Assembly (NCBI GenBank): GCA_963789225.1
Contig: CAWBKD010000005.1
Coordinates: forward strand, 1 to 64,000
Origin: Palsa-504 sp963789225
GTDB lineage: Bacteria; Actinomycetota; Actinomycetes; Streptosporangiales; Streptosporangiaceae
Direction: 5' to 3'
DNA length: 64,000 bases
The notes under the pieces were generated by a model, which was not told the origin of the DNA, made no database searches, and saw nothing but the letters and a program-made list of their open reading frames with translations. Both the position numbers and the translations under genes were made by a program. Each line of letters starts with the position of its first letter. Position 1 is the stretch's first letter. Positions 49,156 through 57,493 of this stretch are shown here, one piece after another.

Positions 49156-50133
49156 TCAGGAGTTGGCTGCCGGGACGGGATCAGGGACGGGCCTGTCCGC
49201 GCTGGGCTGGGTGGTGGCGCGGGCGCTGTGCCCGCCTAGCGCGATGACGGCCCTGGCGGTGACCAGGTGGTACAGGAGCAGGAGCTGGGTGAGGCCGAGC
49301 GCTTCGGAGCGGTGCAGGTCCGAGGCGACCGTGAACTCGCCGAGCCGCTGGGTGCGCAGGTGACTCGCGAAGTGCATGCGGTCCCAGATCGCCTCCTCCA
49401 GCTCGACGGCCCGGTCTGCGGAGATGGTGCCGGGGATCCGGAGTTCCTGCTCGCCGGGACGGTCGGTGAGGGTCAGGTCGTCGGCGTCTGTTCCGTCGCC
49501 GACGACCCCGGTCAGGTCGGGATGGGGCAGCGAGTCGCGCAGGAACAGGTGCGCGTCGAGCTGGCCGGGGTCCTGTGACTGGCCCGGCGTGAACGAGACG
49601 ACGATGTCGGCGTAATGGCGCTGGGGGCGGATGTAGGCTTCGGAGTCGCGCTCGCGCCGGTCCAGTTCCATGAGCACCTGGTCGGTTGAGTAGCCGCGAC
49701 GTGAGCAGTCGCGGGCCACCTTCCAGCGTCGCCTGACTTCCTCGGGAGGGTTCAGGTAGACGCGGATGTCGAACATCTCCCGCAGCTCGGCGGTGTGGTT
49801 GATGAGCAGCCCTTCGGCCACCACGAACCGGGCCGGGCTCATGTAGACAGGCGGCCCGAAGGTGCCGTCGGCGTGCCGGTAAACCGGCTTGAGGATGGCC
49901 TCGTTATGCCGCAGGTGCCTGATGTCGCAGGTCAGCACGTCCAGGTAGTTGCAGTCGGGGTTAAGCGGCGTGATCCCGCTTTCGGCGCGCTGGCGCCGGT
50001 CGTAGCGGTGGTAGTCGTCGGCGCAGAAATGGGTGACTTTGTCCTCCCCGAGCACGCGGACCACGCCCCGGGTGATCGTCGTCTTCCCGGAGCCGGAATC
50101 GCCGGCGATGCTGAGCATGATCGGCCGGGGCAT
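49156..50133 (-). CDS. prkB: Phosphoribulokinase
   Basis: A 325-residue kinase: Walker A GDSGSGKTTI (11-20), CADDYHRYDRRQR, NPDCNYLDVLTCDIRHLRHNEAILKPVYRH, VVAEGLLINHTAELREMFDIRVYLNPPEEVRRRWKVARDCSRRGYS. It phosphorylates ribulose-5-phosphate to ribulose-1,5-bisphosphate, the RuBisCO substrate. ATG 50133 overlaps the stop of the RuBisCO small subunit by one base (TGATG). The last 60 residues are variable. Cytosolic; a hallmark Calvin-cycle enzyme. Confidence 0.9.
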   Translation of the reverse strand: MPRPIMLSIAGDSGSGKTTITRGVVRVLGEDKVTHFCADDYHRYDRRQRAESGITPLNPDCNYLDVLTCDIRHLRHNEAILKPVYRHADGTFGPPVYMSPARFVVAEGLLINHTAELREMFDIRVYLNPPEEVRRRWKVARDCSRRGYSTDQVLMELDRRERDSEAYIRPQRHYADIVVSFTPGQSQDPGQLDAHLFLRDSLPHPDLTGVVGDGTDADDLTLTDRPGEQELRIPGTISADRAVELEEAIWDRMHFASHLRTQRLGEFTVASDLHRSEALGLTQLLLLYHLVTARAVIALGGHSARATTQPSADRPVPDPVPAANS

Positions 50134-50444
50134 CAGGTCACCGGTTCCGGCCGAGCCGCGACAAACGAGACAACCTGGCCCTGGCGGACCCGATCGTAGC
50201 CGTTGACCTTGATGTACGCGCCGGGATTGGCCTGCCGGCAGGCCTCGAGCTCGGCCAGCACGACGGCGGGGTCATCGGTGCCGAACAGCGGGAGCTTCCA
50301 CATCGTCCAGTAGTGGTCGTAGGGATCTGGCGCGCTGGTGTACTCGATGCCGACGACTAGGTGCCGGCTGAGAATGGAGCGGACCTGCTGCGCGAGCTGC
50401 TCGCTGGACAGCTCGGGCAGGTAGGAGAAGGTCTCGAGTCTCAT
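50133..50444 (-). CDS. cbbS: RuBisCO small subunit
   Basis: A 103-residue protein with the form I small-subunit pattern: ETFSYLPELSSEQLAQQVRSIL, VVGIEYTSAPDPYDHYWTMWKLPLFGTDDPAVVLAELEACRQANPGAYIKVNGYD. It caps the large-subunit octamer. The start overlaps the large-subunit stop by 4 bases (ATGA), indicating coupled translation and a balanced ratio. Confidence 0.93.
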   Translation of the reverse strand: MRLETFSYLPELSSEQLAQQVRSILSRHLVVGIEYTSAPDPYDHYWTMWKLPLFGTDDPAVVLAELEACRQANPGAYIKVNGYDRVRQGQVVSFVAARPEPVT

Positions 50445-51850
50445 GTCTGCACCACATCCGGGATGTCGACGGCCTGGAATTCAAATCGGATCTCCCGCCA
50501 GGTCTCCAGCGCGGCGGCCAGCTCGGGAGACTGACGGGCGGCCTGCTTGAGGATCTGCGGTCCCTCGGCGGCCAGATCACGTCCCTCGTTGCGAGCCTGA
50601 ACGCACGCCTCGAGTGCCACCCGGTTGGCCGTCGCCCCGGCGCGGCTGCCCTGGGGATGGCCTGCGGAGCCGCCGCCGAACTGAAAGACCGCGTCATCGC
50701 CGAAGATCTCGACCAGGGACGGCATGTGCCATACATGGATCCCGCCGGACGCGGCAGGCATCACCGCGGGCAGCGAAGCCCACTCCTGGTCGAAGTAGAT
50801 GCCCCGGCTCCGGTTGGCGGGCACGAACTCTTCGCGCAGTAGATCCACCACGCCCAGCGTGATCTCCCGGTCGCCTTCGAGCTTGCCCACCACCGTGCCG
50901 GTATGCAGATGGTCGCCGCCGGCCAGTCGCAGCCACTTGGCCAGCACCCGGAAATGGATGCCGTGATCTTTCTGCCGGTCGATGACCGCGTGCAGGGCAC
51001 GGTGAACGTGCAGCAACATGCCGTTGCGCCGGCACCACCGCGACAGCGTGGTGTGCGCCGAGAACCCGCCAACCAGATAGTCGTGCATGATGATCGGCGA
51101 GCCGAGCTGCCGGGCGAACTCGGCCCGCTCCAGCATCTGCTCGCAATCCGGGGCGGTGACGTTGAGGTAGTGCCCCTTGCGCTCGCCGGTCTCCTGCTCG
51201 GCCTTGTGCACCGCCTCCATGACGAACTGATACCGGTCGCCCCACCGCATGAACGGCTGCGAGGTGATGTTCTCGTCGTCCTTGGTGAAGTCGAGCCCGC
51301 CGTGCAGCAGCTCGAAGCACGCGCGCCCGTAGTTCCTCGCAGACAGGCCGAGCTTGGGCTTGAGCGTCGCGCCGAGCAGCGGACGGCCGTACTTGTTCAG
51401 CCTGTCCCGCTCGACCTGGATCCCTGCCGGCGGGCCCTGGAAGGTAGTGACCAGTGCGACCGGGATCCGCAGGTCCTCCAGCCGCAGCGCCCGGATCGCC
51501 TTGAACCCGAACACGTTCCCGGTGATCGAGGCCATCATGCTGGTCACCGATCCCTCCTCGAACAGCTCGAGGGGATAGGCGACGTAGGCCAGGTACTGGT
51601 CCGGCCGGCCGGGCACGGGCTCCAGGCTGTAGGCGTGCGCCTGGTACCGCTCGAGCGTCGTCAGCCAGTCGGTCCACACCGTGGTCCAGGTCCCGGTCGA
51701 GGACTCGGCCGCGACGGCCGCCGCGGCTTCCTCCGGCGCCACCTCCGGCTGCGGAATCAGCCTGAACGCGGCCAGGACATCGGTATCACGCGGCTGGTAA
51801 CCGGGATCCCAGTAGATCTCGCGATATTCGCGAACTCCCGCTTGGAACAT
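50441..51850 (-). CDS. cbbL: Form I RuBisCO large subunit
   Basis: A 469-residue protein with every catalytic element: TLKPKLGLS (K164, K166), GGLDFTKDDENITSQPFMRW with K190 for carbamylation and metal ligands D192 and E193, HVHRALHAVIDR (H283), loop-6 lysine K323 in GTVVGKLEG, S368 in ASGGIHVWHMP and GGGSAGHPQG. It fixes CO2 onto ribulose bisphosphate. ITSQP in place of VNSQP and the actinobacterial setting suggest the group sometimes called form IE, an inference needing a tree. ATG 51850; the ribosome site is weak. Followed by cbbS and prk in one transcript. Confidence 0.95.
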   Translation of the reverse strand: MFQAGVREYREIYWDPGYQPRDTDVLAAFRLIPQPEVAPEEAAAAVAAESSTGTWTTVWTDWLTTLERYQAHAYSLEPVPGRPDQYLAYVAYPLELFEEGSVTSMMASITGNVFGFKAIRALRLEDLRIPVALVTTFQGPPAGIQVERDRLNKYGRPLLGATLKPKLGLSARNYGRACFELLHGGLDFTKDDENITSQPFMRWGDRYQFVMEAVHKAEQETGERKGHYLNVTAPDCEQMLERAEFARQLGSPIIMHDYLVGGFSAHTTLSRWCRRNGMLLHVHRALHAVIDRQKDHGIHFRVLAKWLRLAGGDHLHTGTVVGKLEGDREITLGVVDLLREEFVPANRSRGIYFDQEWASLPAVMPAASGGIHVWHMPSLVEIFGDDAVFQFGGGSAGHPQGSRAGATANRVALEACVQARNEGRDLAAEGPQILKQAARQSPELAAALETWREIRFEFQAVDIPDVVQT

Positions 51851-51905
51851 GCCCTGAAGCGTATAGTGTCCGAGTATTTAAAATAAGAACCAATTTGTCT
51901 ATATT
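51851..51905 (-). promoter_or_regulatory. AT-rich interval between cbbR-like gene and cbbL
   Basis: The 55 bases between the LysR stop and cbbL start are strikingly AT-rich (TTCTTATTTTAAATACTC, ACTATAC) compared with the rest of the window, so a promoter for cbbL lies here, with ACTATAC as a -10 candidate. A CbbR site is plausible but I cannot define one. Confidence 0.5.
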
Positions 51906-52802
51906 TCATAGGAGTTTCTCTATGACAGCGCGGCCTTGCGCCGAGCGGAGGAACTCGCTGAACGCGCGGACCGCCGGGCGTGGCGGCCCGGATGGCGAGA
52001 ACAGGACATGCCACGGGCGGGTCAAAGGCGTGCCGGCGACGCCGATCTCGCAGAGCGTGCCGTCCCGCAGTTCGCGGGCCACAGCGAATCGCGAGATCAG
52101 GGTGATGCCGAGGCCGACGGCCAGGCCCTGCTTGATCGCGCCGTTCGAGCCCAGCGTCAGGCACTCCGGCGGGCGGGCCTCAGCCGAGCCCAGGTCCAGG
52201 TCGGCAAGCAGGCGCTCGGTTGCCAGCCGGGTGCCCGAGCCTTCCTCGCGTAGCAGCCACGGGATCCGGGCCAGGTCGGCCGGAATCTCCCTGCCCACGA
52301 CCACCAGCTCGTTCCCGACCAACGGGTAGCCGGCCAGGCTCCTGCCCGCCGGCCGGCCACCGATGCCGATATCGGCGCGCCGGGATTCCAGCCGCTCGAA
52401 TACCGTGGCCCGGTTGCCGACCTCGAGCAGGATGCTGACGCCCGGATGAAGCTGCCGGTAGGCCTGGATGAGCGGCGGCGCCAGGTACTCTCCCGCCGTG
52501 TTCACCGCGACGAGCCGGATCCTGGAGTTCTCCGGGTGGGCCGCCTCCTGCGCGGCATTCCTGCCTTGCTCGAGCAGGCCGAGCACTTGAGCCGCGTAGG
52601 GCGCGAAGGCCTCACCGGCCTCGGTCAGCCGCACTCCCCGGCCATGCCGTTCGAACAGCACGGTGCCCAGTTCGCGGGCGAGCGAGGCGAGTGCGGCTGA
52701 CACCGACGGCTGGCTCACCGCCAACTGGCCCGCCGCGGCGTGCACGCTGCCGGTGCTCTTCACCGCCAAGAACGCGCGGATCTGGGTCAAGGTGACCGCC
52801 AC
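51906..52802 (-). CDS. cbbR: LysR-family regulator of the RuBisCO operon (CbbR-like)
   Basis: A 298-residue regulator from GTG 52802 (GGAGGTACC before it). The N-terminal helix-turn-helix (LTQIRAFLAVKSTGSVHAAAGQLAVSQPSVSAALASLARELGTVLFERHGRGVRLTEAG) is followed by a PBP2-like effector domain (RIRLVAVNTAGEYLAPPLIQAYRQLHPGVSILLEVGN, GIGGRPAG, LLREEGSGTR). Members beside cbbL are CbbR and activate it in response to metabolites such as ribulose bisphosphate or NADPH. Unusually it points the same way as cbbL rather than away from it. Its start and upstream DNA recur at 1-390. Confidence 0.88.
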   Translation of the reverse strand: MAVTLTQIRAFLAVKSTGSVHAAAGQLAVSQPSVSAALASLARELGTVLFERHGRGVRLTEAGEAFAPYAAQVLGLLEQGRNAAQEAAHPENSRIRLVAVNTAGEYLAPPLIQAYRQLHPGVSILLEVGNRATVFERLESRRADIGIGGRPAGRSLAGYPLVGNELVVVGREIPADLARIPWLLREEGSGTRLATERLLADLDLGSAEARPPECLTLGSNGAIKQGLAVGLGITLISRFAVARELRDGTLCEIGVAGTPLTRPWHVLFSPSGPPRPAVRAFSEFLRSAQGRAVIEKLL

Positions 52803-53038
52803 CAGGTACCTCCGCTAACTCGCTTCGGGCACTAACCCATAGGAATTCACCTATCATTACTGCGGCATCAGCCGCAAAGCCGGCTCCGGCACCGCCAGCC
52901 CGGAGTCCCGGTGACCGGCCAGCCACGCGGCGAAGCAAGCCCCCAGACGGATAGGCACCGCCCTGCCTGTCACGTCATGTCACGGTGCGTGGGGGCAAGA
53001 CGGAGCAGAGCGCTGCCCGGCGAAGCACTCCGGATCGC
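52646..53038. repeat. Long direct repeat, copy 2 (partner 1-390)
   Basis: Contains the first 157 bases of the cbbR-like gene and 236 bases upstream of it. Matches 1-390 with about 20 mismatches and one 3-base indel. Beyond 53038 the two loci are unrelated. Confidence 0.9.
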
Positions 53039-53187
53039 TTAATACACGGGTGATCCGTGTCGCTCCAGTGTTCTTGCCCCGCAGATTAGGTAAGGCCAGG
53101 TACGGACGGTCAGTAGCTTGAAGACCCGCGTCGTAGGGCGTCATGGGGCTGAGTGCAGACCATTCGCTCTGGACGTTTGTTCACCGG
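53039..53187. other. Intergenic region, nothing recognised
   Basis: The 150 bases between the repeat end and the histidine phosphatase stop hold no supported gene. Confidence 0.35.
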
Positions 53188-53829
53188 CTATTCCAGGTGC
53201 AAGCCCAAGGCGAAGCAGCTACTTATGGTTCCTTGCCTGAGGCGCAGCTGGCGGATCTCTGCCGTGGCGAGATGGGGCAGGGTGCGGTGCCTGGACGGAT
53301 CCACGCCCGAGAAGCCCGCCTGCAGGATCTGCAGTGTGTCTCCATGGGAGACCAGCAGGATGTCACGACCGCAGTGCCGCCGCTCCAGATGCGCGATGAG
53401 CGCGGTTGCCCGGTCCAACACAGCGGCCGCGGGCTCAACGTTGCCGTCCGCGTGGACCGGATCGGTCTCGTCGGCTGCCCAGACACGTACGTAGTTGCCG
53501 ATCGCCGACCCTTCCCAATGCCCGAAGCGCCGCTCGCGGAGGGCTTCGGCGATGACAACCTCCGGCGCACCAAGGTGTGCGCGCACGATCTCTGCCGTTT
53601 GCCTCGCGCGGGAGAAGTCCGATGAGTAAATGACCGTGTCCCCAGGCAAGCCGCAGCTCTGTGCCGCTGCGAGCGCCTGCTGCCGGCCATGCTCCGTCAG
53701 CCCGTAGTCACCGTGGCGGTCATTTTCTATGCGGCTCACGATGATCCCGCCGACGTTCGCCTTACTCTGCGCGTGCCGCATGACGCTGAACTTGTTCGCC
53801 AGGCGATCGACGCCGCTCAGATGGTTCAT
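53188..53829 (-). CDS. Histidine phosphatase (phosphoglycerate-mutase-like)
   Basis: A 213-residue protein from ATG 53829. The RHG-type motif is FSVMRHAQSKAN with the phosphorylated His, DTVIYSSDFSRARQTAEIV, ALRERRFGHWEGS with the second acid, and DILLVSHGDTLQILQAGFSG with the second His. These remove phosphate from sugars, nucleotides or peptides; the substrate is unknown. A longer frame upstream to 54165 lacks family similarity and overlaps the divergent gene at 53977, so the internal start is preferred. Confidence 0.82.
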   Translation of the reverse strand: MNHLSGVDRLANKFSVMRHAQSKANVGGIIVSRIENDRHGDYGLTEHGRQQALAAAQSCGLPGDTVIYSSDFSRARQTAEIVRAHLGAPEVVIAEALRERRFGHWEGSAIGNYVRVWAADETDPVHADGNVEPAAAVLDRATALIAHLERRHCGRDILLVSHGDTLQILQAGFSGVDPSRHRTLPHLATAEIRQLRLRQGTISSCFALGLHLE

Positions 53830-53976
53830 GACCGTCCATGACGCTACCACCGGCGGCGTCCAGAAATAGCCCCGAGACCAGGACCCGAAAACAGCCCGTG
53901 CCACGATCAGCAAACGCCACTCTGCCGAGATCGTAACTGGGTCGAGGATCACGCACCCGGTAATGTCGGCTTCGAC

Positions 53977-54570
53977 ATGCCGCATGATGAAAGCGCTGAC
54001 CGCGATCCGGCGCGCTCTTACGAGCGCCTCGACAGGGTCGACCTCGCTCGGCTGGGGCGCGCCGCGCAAGCTGAACTCGCAGCGTTCTTCGCCCGCAACC
54101 CGCACCTTGCTGGCTGGCGGGACCGGGTACGCATCATCGCCCTCGCGCAAGGCGGCGCCGAGCATTACCTGCGCGGTCGCCGGGGGATTCGAGATCTCGA
54201 CGTCATTGTCTGCTTCGCAGAGGACTCACGCCTGCCGCGTCTTTTCCGCCGTATGGTCGTCTCCTGGGATTGGGGTCCCTCTAAGCTCGGGCGCTGCCCG
54301 CATGACCCGCCGGAATACACCGGCCGTGCTGTCGATGTCGCCTTCTGGGTCATCCCGGACCGCCCCAGCGCTATCGCCGGGCTGCGAGAGTGGCTGGACA
54401 GACGGGCAGCAAGACACGTCGATCCCGAGCGAAAGCCCGACCTCGCACACGAGCCAATCGTCCTCATCCACCCCGACCTTGGATCAGTCGCCTGGGACCC
54501 GGGCGAGGCTCCTCCGCCCAGGCCCAAAACAACAGGGCATCGCAAGCCGCATGGCCTGGTGCCTCTCTGA
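53977..54570 (+). CDS. Hypothetical protein, possible nucleotidyltransferase fold
   Basis: A 197-residue protein divergent from the histidine phosphatase. GGAEHYLRGRRGIRDLDVIVCFAED, with DLD preceded by Gly/Arg, and a later VDVAFWVIPD, resemble the acidic strand pair of minimal nucleotidyltransferases (DxD...D), but a GS motif is absent. C-terminal part is Pro-rich and basic. Function unproven. Confidence 0.55.
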   Translation: MPHDESADRDPARSYERLDRVDLARLGRAAQAELAAFFARNPHLAGWRDRVRIIALAQGGAEHYLRGRRGIRDLDVIVCFAEDSRLPRLFRRMVVSWDWGPSKLGRCPHDPPEYTGRAVDVAFWVIPDRPSAIAGLREWLDRRAARHVDPERKPDLAHEPIVLIHPDLGSVAWDPGEAPPPRPKTTGHRKPHGLVPL

Positions 54571-54688
54571 GGCTCTACGGCTCACTCATGATCGGCTGCT
54601 GATGGCCAGCAGGCTGTTACCGATGCGCCCCGAGCTCGACAGAACAACCCGTTCGGCGTGGCTGTGACTTACCACCACCAGGTCGCGA

Positions 54689-54844
54689 TCAGCACACATA
54701 ACGAAGGCGGTTCGCGTTCACAATGTAGGTCGCGGTCGGTGATCGCCGGGTGCCATCGGCTTCCGCGACGATAGGGGTGGCGTACCGGTCCAGGCTGCCG
54801 CGGGCCCGGCTGCCGCCCGCCGAGCCGTCCTCGCAGGCGGGCAT
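54689..54844 (-). CDS. Possible small peptide of 51 residues
   Basis: ATG 54844 to a stop at 54689, transcribed away from the AhpD-like gene with 48 bases between starts and AAGGACG about 8 bases upstream. The first thirty codons end almost always in G or C, as in true genes here. The peptide has an acidic/Gly-rich start (MPACEDGSAGGS) and an end with hydrophobic and basic residues (TYIVNANRLRYVC). No family recognised; no modifying enzyme beside it. Confidence 0.35.
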   Translation of the reverse strand: MPACEDGSAGGSRARGSLDRYATPIVAEADGTRRSPTATYIVNANRLRYVC

Positions 54845-54892
54845 GGGAGCGTCCTTATGCTGGGAATGTCGGCGATGGGCAGAGGAGGCATG

Positions 54893-55483
54893 ATGGCGCG
54901 TATCAGCTACGTCGATCCGGGCACGGTGACCGACCCGGAGCTGGCCGGGTACCTGGCCGATGCCCGGGAGCACGGGACGCCCCGGCTGGAGAGCCAGGCG
55001 ATCCGGGCGCACGTCCCGGCGGTGCTGCGCACCTTCAGCCAGTCCTGGCAGCAGGTGTTCCGGGACGGCGTGCTCGATCACCGGGTCAAGGAACTGGCCC
55101 GGGTGTTCATCGCCAAGACCCTGGACTGCGGGTACTGCGCCGCCCAGCGCTCGGACCTCGGCGCCGCCCAGGGCCTGGACGAGCGTGCCTTCGACGAGGT
55201 CATCGACTTCCGCCAGTCGCAGCTGCTGACCGCACGGGACAAGGCCGCGCTGCGCTGGGCCGAGGCGATCGCCTGGGACCCCGGGCTGGCCGATGATGAC
55301 CTGTGGGCCGAGCTGCACCGCCACTTCACCGAGCCCGAACTGGTCGAGCTGGGCTATTTCATCGGCCTGACGATGGGACAGCAGCGGTTCCTCAAGACCC
55401 TCGGCGTGCGCCACGGCGACCTGGGCCGCGACAGCCTGGCCGGGCTCGCCCCCGACGCCGCCGCCGCGCTGGCCGGCAGCTGA
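54893..55483 (+). CDS. AhpD-like carboxymuconolactone decarboxylase family protein
   Basis: A 196-residue all-helical protein from ATG 54893, 5 bases after AGAGGAGG. The redox pair is C-x-x-C in KTLDCGYCAAQRSDLGAAQGL, preceded by HRVKELARVFIA, and followed by KAALRWAEAIAWDP and ELVELGYFIGLTMGQQRFLK, the second repeat of the AhpD/CMD fold. Such proteins act as peroxidase adaptors or decarboxylases; this subtype is of uncertain substrate. Confidence 0.8.
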   Translation: MARISYVDPGTVTDPELAGYLADAREHGTPRLESQAIRAHVPAVLRTFSQSWQQVFRDGVLDHRVKELARVFIAKTLDCGYCAAQRSDLGAAQGLDERAFDEVIDFRQSQLLTARDKAALRWAEAIAWDPGLADDDLWAELHRHFTEPELVELGYFIGLTMGQQRFLKTLGVRHGDLGRDSLAGLAPDAAAALAGS

Positions 55484-55659
55484 CCCCCTAGCCCGGACGC
55501 CACCAGGCGGCCAGCGGATCACGCCATCCCGCGCAGGCCATCCTGGCCGGTATGCCTCCCGCGTATGGCAGCTGACCAGCCACCCCGAAGCAGGCCAGCC
55601 GGCAGCGCGTCCCCGAGATCGAGCACCGATCACACGGCCTGAGCCGTAACGGCAGGTCA

Positions 55660-55849
55660 CCGAGTTCCCTATCGATGAGTCCGCCAGCAATGTCGTGGAC
55701 GCGGCCAGGATCATGCCGTCCACCGACAGGGGCGTGAGCGCCGCGACCGAGCCCGGCTGCCCATGCAGCGCCACCGGCATGTGCATGTGAAGGTAGGAGA
55801 CCGTGCCCGCGATCAACGCCAGCAACGCCAGGAGGCAATCGTGGTCCAC
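55660..55849 (-). pseudogene. DUF2637 (Spd-like conjugation) protein fragment
   Basis: Reading leftwards from 55849: LLALLALIAGTVSYLHMHMPVALHGQ, then AALTPLSVDGMILAASTTLLADS. This matches the core of DUF2637 membrane proteins (VSYxHM..., SVDGMIxASxxxLLADS) that sit in the transfer regions of actinobacterial plasmids and integrative elements. The front and the C-terminal DNA-binding part are missing; sequence loses sense near 55660. Confidence 0.7.
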
Positions 55850-56090
55850 CTAATCCACTAATTCGCCCCCGCGCTCAACGCGAGCCTCCAAGGACCAGTT
55901 CACCCGTGATAGCTACTGCCCTACGTGACGTCAGAGCCGTCCTCCCGGGAGACAGCCCGACTACTCCCCAGAGATTAGGTCGCTACCACCGGAGGCGCAG
56001 CCGGAAAACCTCCAGCGGGACGATGCCCGACGAGGCTCCCTCGGCGGATTCTGACTCCAGTCGACATCCCACCGGATCGCAGGAGGTTTC

Positions 56091-56705
56091 ATGTCCCTCA
56101 TCCGCCGCAACCGCCACGCCGCCGTTGCCGCCATCCTCGCCGCGGCTGCGGTGGGCACTGCCTTCGTCGCCGTCGCCGTAGCCTCCCCAGCCAACGCCGC
56201 CAACGCGTCGACCACCACGTCACGGATCTCCACCTGGTCCTCGCAAACCGGATGGCCGGGCCCGGCTGCTGGCGGCTGGCGGCCCGGCGCCGACCCATCC
56301 ATGTGGGCGCCTAGCGGCCCCGCCCACACCGAGTACTTCCACGTCGTGTCGACCAAGCCCTCCGGCCCAGGCACCATCATCGTCACCGGGGTCATCAACG
56401 CCGGCGGCACCGAGGAGCCGGGCCGGGCCATCGACGGTGCGGCCTTCGCCGGCGGCAGTTTCCGCATCGACCACAGCGCCGGGCAACCTACGGTACGCTT
56501 CGACTCCTCCACCTGCGTCGGGACCATCACCCAGGTCGGGCCGTTCGAGGTGATCGACGCCACCGGCCACATGGGTGGCCTGGTCGGCAGCGGCCGGTAC
56601 GTCTTCCAGGCGCTCTACACCACCGCCCGCGTGGCCGACCACTGCTCCTCGACCATGACGGCCTACACCGAAACCATCGAGGGGGTAGCCACGGTCAAGG
56701 CCTAA
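56091..56705 (+). CDS. Secreted protein of unknown function
   Basis: A 204-residue protein from ATG 56091 with AGGAGG before it. The signal peptide is clear (RRNRHAAVAAILAAAAVGTAFVAVAV, AxA site at SPANA|AN). The mature part is beta-rich: AHTEYFHVVSTKPSGPGTIIVTGVINAGG, AFAGGSFRIDHSAGQPTVRFDSSTCVGTITQVGPFEVIDATGHMGGLVGSGRYVFQALYTTA. This reminds of eight-stranded dirigent/allene-oxide-cyclase-like barrels. Two Cys could form a disulfide. No enzyme assigned. Confidence 0.75.
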   Translation: MSLIRRNRHAAVAAILAAAAVGTAFVAVAVASPANAANASTTTSRISTWSSQTGWPGPAAGGWRPGADPSMWAPSGPAHTEYFHVVSTKPSGPGTIIVTGVINAGGTEEPGRAIDGAAFAGGSFRIDHSAGQPTVRFDSSTCVGTITQVGPFEVIDATGHMGGLVGSGRYVFQALYTTARVADHCSSTMTAYTETIEGVATVKA

Positions 56706-56779
56706 AACGTTGGGCCCGAACCGCGGCCCGGGGAGCGCCCGGCCGCATGCGCCCGCGCGTACAGCGAAGGAGATAAGAG

Positions 56780-57365
56780 ATGGAGCACACCCGGCTCGGT
56801 GACACCGGGCTGAAGATCAGCCGGCTCGCGCTGGGCTGCATGAGCTACGGCGACCCCACGACCGAAGGAGCCCACCAGTGGGCCCTGGCCGACGACGACG
56901 CGCAGCCGTTCTTCCGCCAGGCTATCGAGCTCGGAATCACCTTCTGGGACACCGCGAACGTCTACCAGGCTGGGACGTCGGAGGAGGTCACCGGCCGCGC
57001 GATCAGGCGCTATTCGCGCCGTCGGCCTGATCCCCTACTCCCCCCAAGGCAAAGGCCTGGCCCGCCCCTGGGGTGAGCAGTCCACCCGGTCCAGCGTCGA
57101 CCACGTCGTGCAGGCCTTCGACTCACCCCAGGACGAGCCCGTCATCAACGCCGTGCAGCAACTCGCCCACGCCCGCGGCGTCACCATGTCGCAGGTCGCG
57201 CTCGCCTGGGTGCTGCGCAACCCCGCCGTCAACACGCCGATCGTCGGCGCGACCAGACCGCATCACCTGCCCGAAGCCGTCGCCGCGCTTGACCTGGAGC
57301 TGACCGACGACGAGGCCGCCGCCCTCGAAAAGCCCTACACCAACCACGGCCCATCCTGGTACTGA
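56780..57365 (+). pseudogene. Aldo/keto reductase with large internal deletion
   Basis: The first 76 codons are a normal AKR start (TRLGDTGLKISRLALGCMSYG, ITFWDTANVYQAGTSEEVTGRAI with the Asp and Tyr of the active site). At about 57008 the sequence jumps, with a change of frame, to the end of the barrel: VGLIPYSPQGKGLARPWGEQ, then PVINAVQQLAHARGVTMSQVALAWVLRNPAVNTPIVGATRPHHL and LTDDEAAALEKPYTNHGPSWY. About 140 residues, including the catalytic Lys and His, are missing. Confidence 0.88.
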
Positions 57366-57460
57366 ACAGGACTCATCCGCTCGCATCCCACCTGCGGGGG
57401 TACGGGGCCCCTTTTCCAGCAGCCGGTCCGCGGCCTGTTGGGAGGGCTCCAGACCGGCAG

Positions 57461-57485
57461 GCAGGCCGCGCCATGGCCGGCCTGC
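57461..57485 (-). terminator. Terminator hairpin after the two-component operon
   Basis: GCAGGCCG (57461-57468) and CGGCCTGC (57478-57485) form an 8-bp stem with a 9-base loop, 9 bases past the response-regulator stop. No U-run. Confidence 0.5.
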
Positions 57486-57493
57486 GGCCGGCG

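Noticed and set aside
53830..54165. N-terminal extension of the histidine phosphatase gene
   Set aside because: Residues upstream of MNHLSGVD have no family similarity and overlap the divergent gene starting at 53977.
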